Shown here: one piece after another, positions 14,141-17,593 of the stretch
Layout: each line of letters starts with the position of its first letter
Position numbering within the stretch: the stretch's first letter is position 1
Assembly: GCA_900542735.1 (NCBI GenBank)
Contig: UQOS01000024.1
Coordinates: 1-17,593, forward strand
Origin: an uncultured Mycoplasmatota bacterium
Lineage (GTDB): Bacteria; Bacillota_I; Bacilli_A; RF39; UBA660
Direction: 5' to 3'
Length of the DNA: 17,593 bases
The notes under the pieces: model-generated
What the model saw: only the letters and a program-made list of their open reading frames with translations
What the model was told of the DNA's origin: nothing
Database searches by the model: none
Program-made: the position numbers and the translations under genes

Positions 14141-14458
14141 TTAATTTTGTTCAACTTTGATTTGAATATCAACACCGCTTGGTAAATCTAAATGTGCTAA
14201 TGCATCAATAGTTTCCTTGCTTGGGTTCTTGACATCAATAAGTCTCTTATGTGTACGCATTTCAAATTGTTCACGACTGTCTTTGTTTATGTATACAGCA
14301 CGTAAAATAGTGAACTTTTCGATTTCTGTTGGAAGTGGTACTGGTCCACTAATTTCTCCTCCAGAACGTTTTACAGTTTCAACTATTTTCTTTGCAGCAT
14401 TGTCTAGAATTCTATGATCATATGCCTTTAATCTTATGCGAACTTTGTCTTTTGACAT
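14141..14458 (-). CDS. rpsJ: Small-subunit ribosomal protein uS10 (NusE)
   Basis: The first gene of the supercluster. The 105-residue product has VRIRLKAYDHRILDNAAKKI near the start and PLPTEIEKFTILRAVYINKD, then REQFEMRTHKRLIDV, as in all S10 proteins. S10 belongs to the 30S head and also acts as NusE in transcription antitermination and transcription-translation coupling. A GGGAGGA site lies 6 bases before the ATG. It is transcribed from the promoter at 14590-14619 with a leader of about 125 nt. Confidence 0.98.
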   Translation of the reverse strand: MSKDKVRIRLKAYDHRILDNAAKKIVETVKRSGGEISGPVPLPTEIEKFTILRAVYINKDSREQFEMRTHKRLIDVKNPSKETIDALAHLDLPSGVDIQIKVEQN

Positions 14459-14583
14459 TTTGAATCCTCCCTTCGCCTATATCTAGTATAGACTTGCTCC
14501 GTGTAAAAACCTGAATTCACTAAGTAAATTTTAACAACTTAACCTGGTGTATCAGCAACCTCACACATCTAAGCAGCCACACA
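14459..14583 (-). promoter_or_regulatory. 5' leader of the S10 operon
   Basis: The RNA between the predicted start point and rpsJ is about 125 nt, longer than needed for a ribosome binding site. Visible pairings are GUGU with ACAC around 12 bases (near 14560-14541), UAAGU with ACUUA, and CUAUA-CUAGA-UAUAG (14491-14477) just before the Shine-Dalgarno region. The segments GUGUGGCUGC, GAGGUUGCUGAUACAC and ACACGGAGCAAGUC look familiar from S10 leaders of other Bacillota, from memory and unverified. It is a plausible cis-regulatory leader whose ligand is unknown. Confidence 0.5.
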
Positions 14584-14589
14584 GTTAAA

Positions 14590-14619
14590 AGTATATCACA
14601 GTATTTATAAGAAAAGCAA
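14590..14619 (-). promoter_or_regulatory. Extended -10 promoter of the ribosomal supercluster
   Basis: On the minus strand TTGCTT (14619-14614) is separated by 18 bases from TATACT (14595-14590), which is preceded by TGA, giving an extended -10 of TGATATACT. The start point is predicted near 14583. The A/T-rich stretch upstream (about 14620-14640) could act as an UP element. Confidence 0.72.
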
Positions 14620-14643
14620 GCATTTTTTACTATTTTTTCAGTT

Positions 14644-14678
14644 AATAAGTAGAGAAAAGTCTAGTTTCTCTACTTATT
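14644..14678 (-). terminator. 14-bp stem-loop at the end of the upstream operon
   Basis: The arms at 14678-14665 and 14657-14644 pair over 14 bp without mismatch around a 7-base loop, and the 5' arm includes the TAG stop of the 601-residue gene. The stem is A/U rich with a central CTCT/AGAG block. On the minus strand it is followed by AACTG rather than a T run, whereas the plus strand has TTTT directly after it. It likely terminates or protects the upstream transcript. Confidence 0.55.
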
Positions 14679-16475
14679 TTTACTGTGTTTTTCTAATACT
14701 TTTATTTCTTCTTTTGAGTACATAGAAGTACAAACCAAATTTTCTAGTGAAATACTTAAATTTTCTACTTTTAATTTAGGTACTTTGATTCCTTCAATAT
14801 CATAACTAAATGGTGATTTAGAGTTTTCTTCAAATATAATAACATGGTTAGAATGATAATTACTATTATCTCTATCAAATAGATATTGATCTACTTCATT
14901 ATCTGATACAAAGAAGCTATCTTTATTTATAATACTTTCTTTTACATAACCATTATCATAGATGTCTTCTCCAACTGATTCAGATATTAAGATACGCTTT
15001 ACTAAATTTTTATCACTATTTAATAAGGCCGGTTGTTTTACTAATTCTGTTTCAAAACCGATTTCTATAAGCAATGATATTTCTTCTACTAAATCTTCTT
15101 TTGCTAACATATCTAAATTATTTAATCCTTTTAAAGAGATGTCTAGTTTTTTTAATAATTCTAGATTTTTTGATAGAATGGCATTTGATGTTAATAAAAT
15201 CTGTTTATTTTCTAATTCTCTAATATTTACTTTTGATTTCTCTAAGGTTCTAATATTTGCTTTTAGGTTTTTAAAGATATTTTCATCGCAGTATATATTT
15301 TGATTCATAGATAATAAAGCTAAATCAATATAGTTTGTTTTTAACAGTTTGTTTAATTCTTCAATAACTGGTAATGAATTCCTGCTAGAAATTGCTATTA
15401 ATATGTTTTTATCAAAAGAAATATTCGGTAATTGTTTGATTTGATTTTTTAATATTTCTAATGAAAATGCCATAATTTGTTTTTGTGTTTGTTCCTCAAT
15501 TTCTAAAAAGTTTATTCCTAGTGTATTAAAGTAACTAATATATTTCTTAATAGGATTTTCACTCTTATAGGAATATTCTTGATATAGTTCTTCATAATAC
15601 TTTTCGTTATGTGAATATATGTACTCTAAACATAATCTTTTAATATCATCATCTAATACTTTATCAAGAATATAATCTATATTCGTAATTTCTTTCTTTT
15701 TAGATTCTTTTTCCAAAATTTCTTTTAATTCTATATAACGATAAATCTTTTTAGTACGAGTTTTAGTTTTGAAATTTTCTTCTTTTTCTATTTCTCTATA
15801 ATAGCTATATAAATTGGTTAAGGATTTTTCAACTTTCTTTTGGTTTATACATGTAGCTAAAATTTTATTAATTGTTGTTTGATCATAACTTTTACTTAAT
15901 ATTTTTTCATAATCATTTATATCATTATTTTTTTCTTGATGAATGTCAGCAATGAATAATAATATATATAAATTCTCATTTTTATCAATTATTTCTAGTA
16001 GTTTTAATAATTTCATAAATGTTAGGAACTCTTCATAACCGCTAAGTTTTAATTCTAGAGTTTTATTGATATCCTTTACCCTTTTATCTGACATAAATTT
16101 TAATAAATTTGTCTTGGGTAAATTCTGTATAGATTCTTCTATTCTTTTTAATGTTTCACTTATCTGCTTATCACTACTAATACCACAAGCATTTATTAAT
16201 TCATCCATAGCCATATGATCAATATAATCTTTTACTTCTTTTACTTTATCTATTAATTCATTTGCATCTGTTTTTCTATCTGCCTCTAATAATAGAGCTA
16301 ATAATAATTCACTACTTGAAATATTGAAAATAGTTGACATATCTTTAAGACTACATTTTTCAAAAAAGGTACTTAAGTATTCAGTTCTGGTATTATTATC
16401 ATTTTCTAATTCATAAGAAAGTTCTTTTATTCTTCCATCAATTTTTATTAATAGTTCTTGATATTTACTTTCCAC
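14670..16475 (-). CDS. Unrecognised 601-residue helical protein, mTERF-like repeat region (second gene of operon)
   Basis: I do not recognise this protein. It is Lys/Glu/Leu/Ile rich, with no signal peptide, membrane segment or catalytic motif. A charged segment with likely coiled coil lies around 220-265 (EIEKEENFKTKTRTKK, KEILEKESKKKE). From about 335 to 500 there are repeating helical units of roughly 30 residues; EEISLLIEIGFETELVKQPA (464-483) followed by LLNSDKNLVKRI resembles an mTERF-type repeat. The C-terminus has SYDIEGIKVPKLKVE (557-571). The start is GTG at 16475-16473; a GGGGGG-type site lies 8 bases upstream within the end of the preceding gene, which it overlaps by 11 bases. It may be a nucleic-acid or protein-binding solenoid, an inference from the repeats. 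Confidence 0.85.
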   Translation of the reverse strand: MESKYQELLIKIDGRIKELSYELENDNNTRTEYLSTFFEKCSLKDMSTIFNISSSELLLALLLEADRKTDANELIDKVKEVKDYIDHMAMDELINACGISSDKQISETLKRIEESIQNLPKTNLLKFMSDKRVKDINKTLELKLSGYEEFLTFMKLLKLLEIIDKNENLYILLFIADIHQEKNNDINDYEKILSKSYDQTTINKILATCINQKKVEKSLTNLYSYYREIEKEENFKTKTRTKKIYRYIELKEILEKESKKKEITNIDYILDKVLDDDIKRLCLEYIYSHNEKYYEELYQEYSYKSENPIKKYISYFNTLGINFLEIEEQTQKQIMAFSLEILKNQIKQLPNISFDKNILIAISSRNSLPVIEELNKLLKTNYIDLALLSMNQNIYCDENIFKNLKANIRTLEKSKVNIRELENKQILLTSNAILSKNLELLKKLDISLKGLNNLDMLAKEDLVEEISLLIEIGFETELVKQPALLNSDKNLVKRILISESVGEDIYDNGYVKESIINKDSFFVSDNEVDQYLFDRDNSNYHSNHVIIFEENSKSPFSYDIEGIKVPKLKVENLSISLENLVCTSMYSKEEIKVLEKHSKNK

Positions 16476-17457
16476 TCTGATTACCCCCCTTACCAGTTTT
16501 AATTAATTTTTTATTTTCTAATCCATTTATTAAATTCTCTTCAATTTTCCTATTCTTCTCTAAGAAGGTATCATCTTTTATCATTTCTTGTAAGTAAGAC
16601 TTAGTTTTCTTATAGTAATCTACTCTATTTACTAAAGCAGTTCGATATCCCGTATCATTATCACTTTTCTTAACAAAGATATCAATAATAGCGTAAGTAT
16701 TCTTTCCTAATCTTTCAAACACAACTCTAGTTTTAAAATCTTTTACCTCACTAATACTATTTAATGTTTTATGATTACTACTAAAATTTCTTACATTTTT
16801 AAAAGTTCCTTTTTTAATTGTTAATAATAGTTCTTTAAAAGTTTGATAGTATTCTTCTGGTATTGAAAATAAATCATTTTCAGCATAAATAGAGCCTGTT
16901 ACAGTTTCTAAAAAGATTAATTTATTTTCTGTATTGATAGCTTTATCTACTTGAATTTCTTTTTTTTCTGTTTGAATATAGTAAATAGTATCTATATAGC
17001 CTTGAATTCGTGACTTTTCTTTATTTACTTCTTCTATCAAATCAACATCATTTTTAGTATCTTCTTCAGTTAACATCATATCTAAGTCGTGAATTTCTTT
17101 TAATAATTCAAGTTTTATTCTGTTTACAATACTAGAGTAACTTTTATTTTCACAACTAGGAAGAGTATCTAAAATAGCGTCTATTATTTCTTCTTGATTA
17201 GTAGCCTTTTTTATTTCTTTCTTCATATTTCGATAGTAATATATGTACTCTTCTTCTTCCGTTTCTTCACTATCAACTGCTTCTTCTTTTTGTATTTCTT
17301 TTATTTCATTACTTCTTTTTTCTGTTAGCATTTCCACTTTATCAAGTTCTTTAATTTTCTCTCTTAAAATATTTGCTTTTCCGATATTGTACCTAACTAT
17401 TTTTTCTAATTCTTCAAGCTTAGTATTTTCATCAATACTTAAAAATATATCGTACAT
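16465..17457 (-). CDS. Unrecognised 330-residue protein with a C-terminal RelE/HigB-like segment
   Basis: The first gene of a two-gene operon. The start is taken as ATG (17457-17455) because AAGGGG lies 8 bases upstream; a GTG three codons earlier overlaps that site. Residues quoted here are counted from the ATG. The N-terminal 160 residues are helical and charged, with an acidic run DSEETEEEEY near 62-71. From about 180, the order is KLIFLETVTGS, a helix, KKGTFKNVRNF, then FKTRVVFERLGKNTYAIIDI and FVKKSDN (about 241-267) and basic helices. This beta-rich core with a final FVKK strand resembles RelE/HigB-type toxins (R..F.RL....Y.I...FVKK). Catalytic residues cannot be assigned. No antitoxin-like gene is present beside it. 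It overlaps the 601-residue gene by 11 bases, so the two are likely made together. Confidence 0.82.
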   Translation of the reverse strand: MYDIFLSIDENTKLEELEKIVRYNIGKANILREKIKELDKVEMLTEKRSNEIKEIQKEEAVDSEETEEEEYIYYYRNMKKEIKKATNQEEIIDAILDTLPSCENKSYSSIVNRIKLELLKEIHDLDMMLTEEDTKNDVDLIEEVNKEKSRIQGYIDTIYYIQTEKKEIQVDKAINTENKLIFLETVTGSIYAENDLFSIPEEYYQTFKELLLTIKKGTFKNVRNFSSNHKTLNSISEVKDFKTRVVFERLGKNTYAIIDIFVKKSDNDTGYRTALVNRVDYYKKTKSYLQEMIKDDTFLEKNRKIEENLINGLENKKLIKTGKGGNQSGK

Positions 17458-17486
17458 TATCAACACCCCTTTTCAATATGTGCTGT

Positions 17487-17515
17487 ATTTTACCATAAAA
17501 CTTGATTTTTTTCAA
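17487..17515 (-). promoter_or_regulatory. Sigma-A promoter of the two-gene operon
   Basis: On the minus strand TTGAAA (17515-17510) is followed by 17 bases and TAAAAT (17492-17487), preceded by TGG as an extended -10. The start point is predicted near 17480, about 23 bases before the chosen ATG at 17457. An inverted repeat CTTGA/TCAAG (17501-17516) overlaps the -35 and spacer. Bases 17517-17593 are A/T-rich with no gene visible. Confidence 0.75.
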
Positions 17516-17593
17516 GAAAACTTGCTAATAAAAATCAACAGTTATTAATAATATTTTTCAATTTTTATTTTTCAATATTTAAGTATGCTAACG

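Noticed and set aside
1016..14458. TGA recoded to Trp (Mycoplasma code)
   Set aside because: Trp positions in the conserved genes use TGG and no gene has in-frame TGA, so the standard bacterial code fits.
17458..17466. GTG start three codons upstream for the 330-residue gene
   Set aside because: The GTG overlaps the Shine-Dalgarno sequence itself, whereas the ATG at 17457 is at the right spacing.

Overview
The window is A+T-rich DNA from a low-GC member of the Bacillota. Gene content and the many strong Shine-Dalgarno sites suggest a Bacilli lineage near the Mollicutes/Erysipelotrichia/RF39-like uncultivated gut groups. That placement is inference: no 16S gene is present and no search was run. 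All Trp residues checked in the conserved genes are read from TGG, so nothing shows TGA recoding, but none of the 30 complete genes ends in TGA.

Almost everything lies on the minus strand, so transcription runs from high to low coordinates. From right to left: (1) about 17457-14670, a two-gene operon of unrecognised proteins (330 and 601 residues) with a good sigma-A promoter, an 11-nt gene overlap and a stem-loop at the end. The first protein has a C-terminal part that resembles the RelE/HigB fold, and the second is a helical protein with repeats that look mTERF-like. (2) About 14619-14459, an extended -10 promoter and a leader of about 125 nt. (3) 14458-1016, the joined S10-spc-alpha ribosomal supercluster: rpsJ-rplC-rplD-rplW-rplB-rpsS-rplV-rpsC-rplP-rpmC-rpsQ-rplN-rplX-rplE-rpsN-rpsH-rplF-rplR-rpsE-rplO-secY-adk-infA-rpmJ-rpsM-rpsK-rpoA-rplQ, closed by a textbook terminator at 979-1004. 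(4) 1015-583, a gene-poor spacer with a tiny plus-strand ORF carrying one zinc knuckle and plus-strand terminator-like hairpins. (5) 582-1, the first 194 codons of a TnpB-type RNA-guided nuclease gene of the IS200/IS605 group, with a perfect-consensus promoter and no tnpA beside it in the window.

The supercluster encodes most of the early-assembling ribosomal proteins of both subunits, plus the translocon channel SecY, adenylate kinase, initiation factor IF-1 and the RNA polymerase alpha subunit, so it couples ribosome, transcription and secretion capacity. Many junctions are TAATG overlaps or very short gaps with the ribosome binding site inside the preceding gene, which points to translational coupling. 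Two genes usual at these positions in Bacillota are absent: rpmD (L30) between rpsE and rplO, and map between adk and infA. The map position instead holds a 163-nt non-coding stretch with competing RNA hairpins. Other oddities are an adenylate kinase P-loop with two Gly-to-Ala changes, an L22 tunnel loop very unlike the usual one, and an acidic C-terminal tail on L3.

The best candidate for something undescribed is the two-gene operon upstream of rpsJ; next are the structured infA leader and the solo TnpB with a consensus promoter.
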